Source: Galbibacter orientalis DSM 19592
GTDB taxonomy: Bacteria > Bacteroidota > Bacteroidia > Flavobacteriales > Flavobacteriaceae
Assembly (NCBI RefSeq): GCF_000260115.1
Contig: NZ_JH651379.1
Coordinates: forward strand, 186,001 to 250,000
Length of the DNA stretch: 64,000 bases
Direction of reading: 5' to 3'
Below the pieces are notes generated by a model that saw only the letters and a program-made list of their open reading frames with translations, had not been told where the DNA came from and ran no database searches. Shown piece after piece: positions 19,001-26,333 of this stretch (within the stretch, counting starts at the first letter, position 1; each line of letters opens with the position of its first letter). The position numbers and the translations under genes are program-made.

Positions 19001-20415
19001 CATTGTCAAATTCATCAGGTGCAGAGGTACAGCGCCCATTGGCAACTGTAGTTATTGGTGGATTGATTACGGCGACCGCATTAACGCTAATCGTTCTTCC
19101 AGTCTTATATATTTATTTTACTGATAGAAAGGCTAAATTCAATTTTAGAAGTAAGAAAATTGTTACCACTTTAATCGTGATTGCTGGTCTATTCTTTCCG
19201 GCAATGCAGCTACAAGCACAAGAAACAAGTATGGTGCAAGAACGTGAAATTACGTTGCAGCAGGCTATTGAAATGGCACTTAAAAACAATAACCGTATTA
19301 AAATCGCTCAATATGAAATAGAGGTTGAAGAAAAAGGAAAATACGGTGCTATAACTATTCCCAGAACAGAATTTACATATCAAAATGGCGAATTTAATAC
19401 GCCAAAAGTAAAGGATAATCAATACGGAGTTACACAGCGAATCAATTTTCCTACGGTTTATACCAGTCAGTTTAAACTCGCAAAAGCAAGAGTTAGTAGC
19501 AGTAAACAACTAAAGGTTATAGAAGAAAATGACCTGATTGCGGATGTAAAAGCTGCCTATTTCAGAGTTGTGTTTTTAATGCAGAATAAACAATTGTTGC
19601 AGCGTCAAGATAGTCTATATGGCAATCTCAACCGTTCAAGTTCGATGCGTTATGAATCTGGCGAATCCACAAAATTGGAAAGTGTAACCTCGGCAACGCA
19701 ATCGATGCAAATAAAAAACAAGCTTCAACAAAACGAAGCCGATATGAGAATCGCCGAAAAGCAACTTCAGGTAGTTTTGAACACAAACGATGAGATTACT
19801 ATTACAGATAGTGAATTGGTTCGTCGTGAAATAGATTTAGATATTGAAAGGCAGTCTGTGGAGCAAAGCCCGTTTTACGTTTATTTAAAACAACAGTTGG
19901 AAGTAAGAAAACGAGAAACCAATGTAGAAAGGAATAAAGTGTTACCAGATATTATGTTCGGTTATAATAGCCAAACATTTAATGGGGGTCAAAATAGCGG
20001 TTTAGCAAACTCAAATTTTAATGACGATGACCGATTTTCATTCTTTCAAGTAGGTCTTTCAATTCCCATTTTTCCTGGTGGACATCGAGCCAAAATTCAG
20101 GCGGCCAAAATCGAAGAGGATATTGCCCAATCTCAAATTGAGTTGAACAAAACCCAATTGCAAGGGGAACTTCAAAATTTATTGCAGGAATATTACAAAC
20201 TTCAGGGTACTTTAGATTACTATCAAAATGAAGCCCTGCCACAAGCGGAACTTATCATTGATAATTCAGAAAAGAGCTTTAAAAGCGGTGATGTTTCCTA
20301 TACGCAATACTTGCAAAACCTCACTTTGGCGAATAGTATCCAAACAGAGTATCTAAACACACTATATCAATATAATCAGTCCATCATAGTAATCGAAGCC
20401 TTATTGGGCTTGTAA
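16015..20415 (+). CDS. CzcA/CusA-type heavy-metal RND transporter fused to a TolC-like outer membrane domain
   Basis: A 1466-residue proton-driven metal exporter. Residues 1-1040 are a complete HME-RND pump: TM1 near 10-30, IDAVPDITDNQV after it, two periplasmic loops, the central TM block and AIDFGLIVDGAVIVVESV with the charged TM4 residues of HME pumps. Around 1045-1065 a further hydrophobic segment ends in a signal-peptide-like MQLQAQ, and residues 1070-1466 form a TolC/OEP domain with long coiled coils. Typical RND genes end near residue 1040, so pump and outer-membrane channel are encoded as one chain; cleavage after translation is possible. The adaptor gene follows 34 bases later. The metal is probably Co/Zn/Cd or Ni rather than Cu. 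Confidence 0.9.
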   Translation: MLDKIIAFSINNKLVIGLFTLALIGWGSYSLTQLPIDAVPDITDNQVMVITISPTLAAQEVEQLVTFPVEQTMVSIPGIKEMRSFSRFGLSIVTIVFEESVDLYWARQQVQERLTQAAKDIPEGIGKPEMGPVTTGLGEIYQYVIHTEKGYEDKYDATELRTIQDWIIKRQLLGTPGVAEVSGFGGLVKQYEIAIDPDKLQSMNVTIEDIFTALEKNNQNTGGAYIDKGPNAYFIRSEGLVNNLQELEKIAVKLNNGTPVLIRDVAKVQFGHGVRYGAATRNGEGEVVTGIVMMLKGANSSAVINDVKAKIEQIKETLPEGVTIEPYLDRKGLVDRAIGTVTTNLTEGALIVIFVLILFLGNLRGGLIVASVIPLSMLFAIAMMNLFGVSGNLMSLGAIDFGLIVDGAVIVVESVMFGIHTSKKKYAGVEKLSSKQMDTEVRHSAGKMMNSAAFGQIIILIVYVPILALSGVAGKMFHPMAQTVMFAILGALILSLTYVPMMSALALGRKTEHKRNFSDKMMDFFQRMYQPILEAALRTKLLVLGLAIGLFVITLIVFANMGGEFIPQLDEGDFAVETRVPVGSSIDQMIDVSQKAQTILLREYPDEVKQVVNKIGSGEIPTDPMPIEAGDMMVILSPKSEWTKASGREELAAVMKESLSIIPNATFSFQQPIQMRFNELLTGAKQDVVIKIYGEDLNILSDLAGNVGSKIKSVEGVEDLYVEEVTGLPQINIQMNRDKISQYGMNIEDVNNAIETAFAGTSAGLVYEGERRFDLVVRLDKNYRTDITDVQNLYVSTPQGNQIPLSQVANISFEPGPVQIQRDNAKRRIIVGFNVRDRDVQSIIEDIKQIMNSKVDMPAGYYVTYGGQFQNLQEANQRLIIALPIALLLILVLLFFTFGSMKQSLLIFTAIPLSAIGGVFALIIRDLPFSISAGIGFIALFGVAVLNGIVLVAEFNRLDKEGVSDIYERVIKGTRVRLRPVLMTATVAALGFLPMALSNSSGAEVQRPLATVVIGGLITATALTLIVLPVLYIYFTDRKAKFNFRSKKIVTTLIVIAGLFFPAMQLQAQETSMVQEREITLQQAIEMALKNNNRIKIAQYEIEVEEKGKYGAITIPRTEFTYQNGEFNTPKVKDNQYGVTQRINFPTVYTSQFKLAKARVSSSKQLKVIEENDLIADVKAAYFRVVFLMQNKQLLQRQDSLYGNLNRSSSMRYESGESTKLESVTSATQSMQIKNKLQQNEADMRIAEKQLQVVLNTNDEITITDSELVRREIDLDIERQSVEQSPFYVYLKQQLEVRKRETNVERNKVLPDIMFGYNSQTFNGGQNSGLANSNFNDDDRFSFFQVGLSIPIFPGGHRAKIQAAKIEEDIAQSQIELNKTQLQGELQNLLQEYYKLQGTLDYYQNEALPQAELIIDNSEKSFKSGDVSYTQYLQNLTLANSIQTEYLNTLYQYNQSIIVIEALLGL

Positions 20416-20449
20416 AAAACTTGTGATATCAAATTAAAACATAAAAAAG

Positions 20450-21649
20450 ATGAAAATAAAATTCAATACAAAAATTTCGCTGCTCATTTTATCCACCCTA
20501 TTGGTGGTGGCTTGTGGCAATAAGGATTCCGAAAAAATGGAATCTTCCGAAGAATCTTCGATGAAAGAAGAACAACTCGTTGCAACTGGAATCAAACAAA
20601 TCACTTTTACCAAAGACCAATACAATCTTGCCGAAATTGAAACCGGTGCGATTGAAATGAGAAATTTAAGTAACATCATAAAACTAAATGGTACCATAGA
20701 TGTAGAGCCTGAAAGTATGGCTTCTGTATCTGCACCTTTAGGAGGTTATTTAAAAACGGCTGGCAGATTGCCTGGTGAAGCAATTAAAAAAGGGCAAGTC
20801 TTGGCAACCATTGAGAATCCTGAATTTATCCAAATCCAACAGGGTTATTTGGAAAGTTTGAGCAGACTTCAATTTCTTGAAGAAGAATTTAATCGACAAA
20901 AGAAATTGAGAGAGGAGGACATCAATTCTGCAAAAACATTTCAGCAGGTTTCTTCAGATTATAAAATAACACAAGGAAGAGTGAAGGCATACGAACAGCA
21001 GCTTGCCCTTGCGGGAATAATTAGAAGTTCTGTCCAAAATGGTAATATAACACGAACCGCAAATCTTTATGCACCAATTTCAGGTTTTATAAAAGCGAGT
21101 AATGTAAATATCGGTGATTATGTTTCCCCACAGGATGTGCTATTTGAACTGGTGGATTTAAACGATATTCATTTGGCATTGAACGCCTTTGAGAGAGATT
21201 TAGAAAAGCTGGAGATTGGCCAAACCGTTAAATTTTCGCTTTCTGATGACAATACCTTCAATCGTACTGCCGAGATTTTCATAATTGGAAAAGCGACTGG
21301 TAGTGACCGTATGACGCCAGTTCATTGCCATATTAAACAAGAAAACCAAAAAGGCTTATTACCGGGAATGTACGTAAAAGCTTGGGTAGAAAGCGGTACA
21401 AATAAGCAAAATGCGATTCCGTCGGCAGCCCTTGTCCAATATGAAGGGAAAGATTATGTAATCCTTCAAACCGAAGAAACGGAAAATGGGTATACATTCA
21501 AGTTAGAACAGGTTAAAAAAGGAATTGAGCAGGAAGGATATACAGCCATAACTTTTGCCGATGGCGCTACTGTTCAAAATTTTAAACCTGTTGTTAAAAA
21601 CGCTTATTCCATCTTGTCTGCATTAAGAAATTCTGAAGAAGAAGAATAA
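20450..21649 (+). CDS. RND efflux periplasmic adaptor (CzcB/CusB type) lipoprotein
   Basis: A 399-residue membrane-fusion protein linking the preceding pump to its outer-membrane part. The N-terminus has a lipobox (LLVVAC, Cys near residue 22). Barrel-sandwich segments VSAPLGGYLKTAGRLPGEAIKKGQ and LYAPISGFIKASNVNIGDYV bracket a coiled hairpin at about 120-185; a beta-barrel and membrane-proximal domain follow (GMYVKAWVESGTNKQNAIP). There is no metal-binding C-P-M-H domain, unlike the CusB at 61838. It is in one operon with the RND-TolC gene. Confidence 0.9.
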   Translation: MKIKFNTKISLLILSTLLVVACGNKDSEKMESSEESSMKEEQLVATGIKQITFTKDQYNLAEIETGAIEMRNLSNIIKLNGTIDVEPESMASVSAPLGGYLKTAGRLPGEAIKKGQVLATIENPEFIQIQQGYLESLSRLQFLEEEFNRQKKLREEDINSAKTFQQVSSDYKITQGRVKAYEQQLALAGIIRSSVQNGNITRTANLYAPISGFIKASNVNIGDYVSPQDVLFELVDLNDIHLALNAFERDLEKLEIGQTVKFSLSDDNTFNRTAEIFIIGKATGSDRMTPVHCHIKQENQKGLLPGMYVKAWVESGTNKQNAIPSAALVQYEGKDYVILQTEETENGYTFKLEQVKKGIEQEGYTAITFADGATVQNFKPVVKNAYSILSALRNSEEEE

Positions 21650-21682
21650 TTTAAAAATCAATAACAATAAAAATTAAACATT

Positions 21683-21898
21683 ATGAAAAAAGTACTTTTT
21701 ATCGCAACAATTAGCTTAACCCTATTAGCATCTTGCAGGGACAACAAGAAAGTTGAAAATATGGAGAAGCAAAAAATTGAAACAACCTTAAGCCCAGAAG
21801 AAATGAGCCAAAGGGAAGATAGCTTGAATATGGTAAGGGAAGAAAACCGAATATTGGACAGTATACAACAAGTCAAATCCCACGGGCACGCCCATTAA
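21683..21898 (+). CDS. Small lipoprotein with His tail
   Basis: A 71-residue protein with a lipobox (LTLLASC, Cys near 18), a charged helical middle (SPEEMSQREDSLNMVREENR) and a C-terminal HGHAH. It lies between the adaptor and the HupE-like gene in the same direction. The terminal histidines could bind metal. No family recognised; the clear signal and operon position make it a likely real gene. Confidence 0.65.
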   Translation: MKKVLFIATISLTLLASCRDNKKVENMEKQKIETTLSPEEMSQREDSLNMVREENRILDSIQQVKSHGHAH

Positions 21899-21908
21899 TA
21901 ATCAAAGT

Positions 21909-21934
21909 CCCATTGTGCAGCAATGTGCAATGGG
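21909..21934 (+). terminator. Hairpin between the lipoprotein and hupE-like genes
   Basis: CCCATTG pairs with CAATGGG around a twelve-base loop; only ATTT follows, so it is a weak terminator or a processing/attenuation hairpin. Confidence 0.5.
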
Positions 21935-21951
21935 ATTTAAATAAGTAAACT

Positions 21952-22641
21952 ATGAAAATCAAAAAAATATATGCCTTTCTCATTCTTTTTCTATGTGGAG
22001 CATTTGTTTCAATGGCGTATGCTCACGGAGTAGATGAAGACACGCAAACATTTTTATTAGGAAACAGCGGCGTGGCATTCGGCTCCTTTCTTTATATAGG
22101 AGCAAAACATATGATTACAGGTTATGACCATCTGCTATTTTTGGTCGGCGTTATTTTCTTTCTGTATAAACCGAAAGAAGTGCTTTTATATGTTAGCTTT
22201 TTTACCATTGGCCATAGTACAACGTTACTGTTAGGTGTTTTAGCCGATATAAATATTAATGCATACTTAATAGATGCTATCATTGCGCTATCCATTGTTT
22301 ATAAGGGATTCGACAATTTGGGAGGTTTCAAACGTTTCTTTGGCAAACAACCTAACACGAAAGCAGCAGTTTTGATATTCGGTCTGTTTCACGGTTTTGG
22401 TCTTGCCAGTAAACTGCAAGAATTTAAATTTGATAAAGACGGCCTTTTTACTAATCTAATTGGTTTCAATATAGGTGTAGAAATAGGACAATTTATTGCT
22501 TTGGCAGTTGTGTTAATCCTTATTACAATTTGGAGAAGACAACCCAGTTTTATGAAATTTTCAACAATTACAAATACAGCACTTATGGCAGCAGGGTTTT
22601 TATTGCTCGGCTTCCAATTAACAGGCTATTTTACATCTTAA
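21952..22641 (+). CDS. HupE/UreJ-like membrane protein
   Basis: A 229-residue integral membrane protein with a signal peptide and six or so membrane segments. Motifs of the HupE/UreJ group are visible: GYDHLLFLVGV near residue 60, FFTIGHSTTLLLG near 81 and FGLFHGFGLASKLQ near 143, each with conserved Asp/His that probably bind a metal. Members are linked to nickel or cobalt permeation, though metal clusters also carry them with other specificities. Its place between the RND pump and the anchor protein suggests a role in divalent metal handling. Confidence 0.85.
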   Translation: MKIKKIYAFLILFLCGAFVSMAYAHGVDEDTQTFLLGNSGVAFGSFLYIGAKHMITGYDHLLFLVGVIFFLYKPKEVLLYVSFFTIGHSTTLLLGVLADININAYLIDAIIALSIVYKGFDNLGGFKRFFGKQPNTKAAVLIFGLFHGFGLASKLQEFKFDKDGLFTNLIGFNIGVEIGQFIALAVVLILITIWRRQPSFMKFSTITNTALMAAGFLLLGFQLTGYFTS

Positions 22642-22653
22642 AAAAAAATTATT

Positions 22654-23286
22654 ATGTCAGAAATGAAACATCCAATCTTGGAAAAAAGTAAAATTATAAA
22701 GGCAACCGTCATAGCATTAGTTGTTGGAGCACTTCTTTTGGTTGTAGCAGTATTACCTGCGGAATATGGTATAGACCCAACAGGAGCAGGTAAAGTTTTA
22801 GGGTTTAGCAAACTCTATGTGCCTGAAAGCAATCAAACTGATGATTTGGGAATGATGGTCTCAACATCAAATCTTCCATTAATAAAACTCGAAAAAGCTG
22901 GGTCGGGACCCGATGTCGCTCGACCCGTTGAGGCAGATTTTCCAGCACCCGAAGAGCAATTAGCTGCACGCGAGGATGAAACTACAGTGATAGTTCCGGC
23001 CGGAAAAGGCATAGAATTTAAAATAGATATGCTCAAATACGGAACAATGAAATATGAATGGACAACCGCAAACAATGAAGTACTGTACTTTGATTTTCAC
23101 GGCGAGGTAAAACAAAAAGAGGAGGTAAAAGAGGTTTATTTTGAAAGCTATACGATTTCAAATTCCCATAATATGGTTGGCACTTTTTTAGCCCCTTATG
23201 AAGGAAAACACGGTTGGTTTTTCAGAAATACCAGTAATGAAGATGTAACAGTAAACTTGAGGCTCAAAGGTCAGTATACATTATAA
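22654..23286 (+). CDS. Transmembrane anchor protein of metal efflux clusters
   Basis: A 210-residue protein with one membrane segment at about 16-35 (KATVIALVVGALLLVVAVLP) and an exposed domain. The segment LPAEYGIDPTGAGKVLGF after the helix and the C-terminal EGKHGWFFRNTSNEDVTV are typical of proteins annotated as transmembrane anchor proteins next to HupE and Czc-type pumps. The biochemical role is not established. It follows the hupE-like gene by twelve bases, so the two are co-expressed. Confidence 0.75.
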   Translation: MSEMKHPILEKSKIIKATVIALVVGALLLVVAVLPAEYGIDPTGAGKVLGFSKLYVPESNQTDDLGMMVSTSNLPLIKLEKAGSGPDVARPVEADFPAPEEQLAAREDETTVIVPAGKGIEFKIDMLKYGTMKYEWTTANNEVLYFDFHGEVKQKEEVKEVYFESYTISNSHNMVGTFLAPYEGKHGWFFRNTSNEDVTVNLRLKGQYTL

Positions 23287-23288
23287 CC

Positions 23289-23358
23289 TAAAGTCCTGCA
23301 ATGGAAGGTCAATTTCTACGCCCAATTGAAATACCCTTCCATTCAGCAGGCACAAATT
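23289..23358. repeat. Stem-loop repeat element E0
   Basis: CCTGC-a-ATGGAAGG (23295-23308) pairs with CCTTCCAT-tca-GCAGG (23335-23350). The flanks AAGTCCTG and CAGGCACAAA match those of stem-loops at 50935-51078 and 56724-56800. It fills the gap before the MFS gene. Related outer sequence with a different stem and loop marks it as a member of a repeat or RNA family rather than a plain terminator. Confidence 0.55.
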
Positions 23359-23392
23359 AAACTTTTGAACTCAATTAATATTTAGAGAATTA

Positions 23393-24625
23393 ATGAAACT
23401 GTCAAAACTATTAGAACCATTCCAAGCTTTACGTAATCGTTTATTCGCAAAACTTTATTTGGCACAGACCATAAGTTTATTGGGCGATGCCTTTACGTGG
23501 GTCGGGTTGGCTCTTTTGGCATATCAGTTCGGCGAAGAAAGGGCTGCGGTCATATTGGCAACAGCTCTTACTTTACGAGTTACTGCATTCATTATATTTT
23601 CGCCTTTTGCAGGCGTATTAGCAGATAGGATTAGCCGAAAGAAAATACTATACACCACACATTTTGTAAGAATGGTTATAGTTGGCTGTTTGCCTTTTGT
23701 AACTGAAGAATGGCAAATTTATGTTCTCATTTTTCTTATGAATGTTTTCAACGCATTTTTTAGTCCGACCTATCGAGCTATTATTCCGCAGATTGTAGAT
23801 AAATCCATATACCGTCAAGCCATAGGTTTATCAGCAGCCACGTATCAGCTTTTAGGAGTTTTGGGGCCAGGCTTGGCAGGAATTTTAGCCATCTGGTTGG
23901 GTGCAAGGGAAATATTTTTTGTCGATGCTGCTACTTTTGTGATAGCAGGTATTTTATTGTTAAGCCTTCCGAAAAGTAAGTTGGATGTAGTCCCAGACGA
24001 AATCGAGGGTAAAATAAAGCCAACCACTTGGCAAGATGTTTTAAAAGGCATTAAATTACTATTTTCCAATCAATACGTGCGCTTTGCATTATTCATTGAA
24101 TTTGTATCTGCGATTGCGGGCGCACTTATTTTGGTAAACACCATCGTATTGGTCAAAGGTGGATTGGAACTTACAGATAAGGACTATGGAATCATAATGG
24201 CAGCTTTCGCTATTGGCGCAATGGTAGCAGCCTTTGTTTCTGGAGCAATTGATAAATCCAAATCAAGACGTATCTCTCTTATTATTGGAGCTCTGATATT
24301 AGGGGTGGCCATAAGTTTTGCCAATTATCTCGATTTTTCAATGCTATTCATTGTATGGATTATTGCGGGACTTGGTCAAAGCCTTGCGGAGATTCCATCC
24401 GAAACACTTATCGGAGAAACAGTTCCAGTTGAAGAACAAGGTAAAGTGTATGGTTCTCATTTTGCATTTTCACATCTCTGGTGGGCATTTGCATATCCAT
24501 TGGCAGGTTTTTTGGGAACTACATATCCCAATCAAAGTTTTTTATATGGTGGTATTATAACATTAGTATTATTAGTGCTGGTGGTTATTTTTTTAAGACC
24601 AAAAAAAATTAAGCTCAAAAAATAG
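23393..24625 (+). CDS. MFS transporter
   Basis: A 410-residue integral membrane protein with about twelve helices. The MFS signature between TM2 and TM3 is visible (GVLADRISRKKILY) and again in the second half (GAIDKSKSRRISLI). LPKSKLDVVPDE lies in the central loop. It resembles MFS exporters such as the nickel/cobalt or macrolide types; the location downstream of a divalent-metal RND cluster favours metal export, which is inference. The following Fe-S protein gene starts four bases after its stop. Confidence 0.85.
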   Translation: MKLSKLLEPFQALRNRLFAKLYLAQTISLLGDAFTWVGLALLAYQFGEERAAVILATALTLRVTAFIIFSPFAGVLADRISRKKILYTTHFVRMVIVGCLPFVTEEWQIYVLIFLMNVFNAFFSPTYRAIIPQIVDKSIYRQAIGLSAATYQLLGVLGPGLAGILAIWLGAREIFFVDAATFVIAGILLLSLPKSKLDVVPDEIEGKIKPTTWQDVLKGIKLLFSNQYVRFALFIEFVSAIAGALILVNTIVLVKGGLELTDKDYGIIMAAFAIGAMVAAFVSGAIDKSKSRRISLIIGALILGVAISFANYLDFSMLFIVWIIAGLGQSLAEIPSETLIGETVPVEEQGKVYGSHFAFSHLWWAFAYPLAGFLGTTYPNQSFLYGGIITLVLLVLVVIFLRPKKIKLKK

Positions 24626-24629
24626 AATT

Positions 24630-24878
24630 ATGGCAGAATCTAAAAATAATAAGTCAGTAATTTATCGATGCGACGGCGTAAAATGCCGAAAGAAAAAGGG
24701 AAAGCTTTTAGATTATTATATTAAGAAATATAAACTAAAAGATAAAATAGAAGTCGACGATATGGACTGCAACAACAAGTGCGAACAAGCACCCGTTATG
24801 CACCTTCATCCAGAGGATATATGGTTTTCGGAGAAAGATTTAGGAACAATCGTTAAAAGACATATTTTAAATAAATAA
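24630..24878 (+). CDS. Thioredoxin-like [2Fe-2S] ferredoxin domain protein
   Basis: An 82-residue soluble protein. Cys14 and Cys19 (YRCDGVKCRKKKG) and Cys48 and Cys52 (MDCNNKCEQAPVM) form the four-ligand pattern of thioredoxin-like 2Fe-2S domains, seen in NuoE C-terminal parts and stand-alone (2Fe-2S) ferredoxin-domain proteins. It follows the MFS gene by four bases and ends the metal cluster. A redox or metal-binding role is likely; the partner is unknown. Confidence 0.75.
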   Translation: MAESKNNKSVIYRCDGVKCRKKKGKLLDYYIKKYKLKDKIEVDDMDCNNKCEQAPVMHLHPEDIWFSEKDLGTIVKRHILNK

Positions 24879-24901
24879 TCGGTTTAAATTGAAAACAAAA
24901 A

Positions 24902-24932
24902 CACCTTCTTACTTTGGTAGGGAGGTTTTTTT
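24902..24932 (+). terminator. Terminator at the end of the first metal cluster
   Basis: ACCTTC pairs with GGGAGGT (including one G-U) around an eleven-base loop, followed by seven T. Confidence 0.8.
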
Positions 24933-24957
24933 ATGCCATTACATTTATAATCCCAAT

Positions 24958-25125
24958 CAGCACAATCCCCTACATTCCGTTGCTCTACATTTCGAGAAAA
25001 GAGCTTCACTAACAAAGGTCTTGGACACAATTCCAAAATTTTAGATTTCCACTACGCTATACCCCCCCAAAAAAGCGGAAAACACTTCATTCCCAATCTA
25101 CCTTTAAAGTTAAGTCCGCTTTTAA
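24958..25125. repeat. R-type noncoding repeat, copy R1
   Basis: First of four related elements. Shared blocks are CAGCaCA-ATCCCCTACATTCCG, GAAAAGAGCTTC, GGTCTTGGACACAATTCC, CTTCATTCCCAATC and the end GTTAAGTCCGCTTTT. Copies R2-R4 lie at 32592, 32814 and 33420. R1 sits between the end of the metal cluster and the AbiE operator, and R2/R3 sit on the other side of the defence island. No ORF is conserved between copies. Confidence 0.7.
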
Positions 25126-25180
25126 GACTACCTCAAGCGACAACTTTAGTTGATATTTAATTAAAGCCAAAAATAACCAT

Positions 25181-25255
25181 TTCAAATATTTACCACTTTA
25201 TTGATGTAGTGGCGATAATTAGTTTTCAAATATTCGCCACTTTTTTGTATTTTTG
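25181..25255 (+). promoter_or_regulatory. abiE promoter with inverted and direct repeat operator
   Basis: TATTTTTG at 25248-25255 fits the -7 box and TTTTC at 25223-25227 gives a plausible -33 box at 21-base spacing. AGTGGCGA (25208-25215) and TCGCCACT (25234-25241) form a perfect inverted repeat across it. A near-identical direct repeat (TTCAAATATT-nn-CCACTTT) occurs at 25181 and 25225. AbiEi antitoxins of other bacteria repress their own promoter by binding inverted repeats, so these are candidate AbiEi sites. Confidence 0.65.
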
Positions 25256-25276
25256 GCAAAGTTTTGATATTGTATT

Positions 25277-26044
25277 ATGCCAAAAATTATAGAAAACAAG
25301 CTTATAGAAGCGTTTAAGGAGCGAAGTTCTTTTGACAGGGACGAGCTATTTCAGTTCTATTTGGACTTTGAACCAGATTTGAAGGAAAGTACATTTAGTT
25401 GGCGCATTTACGACCTGAAGAAAAAAGACATCATCAAAACTATTGGTCGTGGATTGTATGTTATATCCTATAAACCCAAGTATAGACCAGTACTGTCTGA
25501 TAGTGTTCTAAAAATAGCAAGTAAGACCAATGAACGATTTGAGGAAATCCAATATGCTATATGGGAAAACCAATGGCTCAATGAATTTACGCAGCATCAA
25601 GTATCCAATCAAATGATTGTAGTAGAAGTGGAAAAGGAATTTACAGAATCACTATACTATTATCTAAATGATTCCTTGAAAATGGATTTTTTCTTGAATC
25701 CCGATGACAAGGAAATTGAATTCTACATTTCCGAGAGTGCTGTTCCCGTGGTCATAAAACGTCTCGTCACCAGAGCACCGATAAGTAAATTGAAAGACAA
25801 AAAAAATGTAGTTCCAGTTGCAACGCTTGAAAAAATAATGGTGGACTTGTTTGCCGATGAAAACCTGTACCATTTTTACCAAGGCTCTGAACTCATAAAT
25901 ATTTATGAAAAAATACTTGAGCGATACAGTATTAATTTCACAAAGTTCTTTAGCTATGCGAAAAGACGAAAGAAAGAACAGGAAATCAAGCAATTTATGA
26001 ATAACCACATACCGAATATTTTAGAGGACATAATCAATGATTGA
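25277..26044 (+). CDS. AbiEi-type antitoxin / transcriptional regulator
   Basis: A 255-residue soluble protein. The N-terminal 75 residues form a winged-helix-like region (FSWRIYDLKKKDIIKTIGRGLYVIS) as in AbiEi antitoxins; the rest resembles the AbiEi/DUF6577 domain (YAIWENQWLNEFTQHQVSNQ, then VPVATLEKIMVDLFAD). In type IV AbiE systems it represses its own promoter and counteracts the AbiEii nucleotidyltransferase. Its stop overlaps the start of abiEii by eight bases, the usual coupled arrangement. Repeats upstream are likely operators. The fold family is inferred from layout and context. Confidence 0.75.
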   Translation: MPKIIENKLIEAFKERSSFDRDELFQFYLDFEPDLKESTFSWRIYDLKKKDIIKTIGRGLYVISYKPKYRPVLSDSVLKIASKTNERFEEIQYAIWENQWLNEFTQHQVSNQMIVVEVEKEFTESLYYYLNDSLKMDFFLNPDDKEIEFYISESAVPVVIKRLVTRAPISKLKDKKNVVPVATLEKIMVDLFADENLYHFYQGSELINIYEKILERYSINFTKFFSYAKRRKKEQEIKQFMNNHIPNILEDIIND

Positions 26045-26194
26045 AAACAAAAGCTTCACAAAAGAGTGGCTGGATATTTTTCGGTCAAAAAAAGAACATA
26101 AAGGCATTAATGTGACCATTTTGGAAAAAATGGTTCACGCATTCTCTTTATTAGAACATCTAAAGATAGAAGGACTTGATTTTGTTTTTAAAGG

Positions 26195-26248
26195 TTTATG
26201 TAAAGCTTTACATAATCCCTTTTATGTATAGTAAAATGTTATGTGAAC
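26195..26248. repeat. Left end of the RIT element: palindrome plus terminal inverted repeat
   Basis: 26196-26215 is a perfect palindrome with half site TTATGTAAAG. TCCC separates it from TTTTATGTATAGT (from 26220), which starts the inverted repeat shared with the right end. TTATG recurs three times, as expected for binding sites of several recombinases. Confidence 0.75.
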
Positions 26249-26333
26249 TCCTTGTCCAAAATAATTCAAAATCAATTAATTAAGCTTTTAATCCTCGTAT
26301 TTACTGTTCATAATATTTCTAATTTGTGTCATT

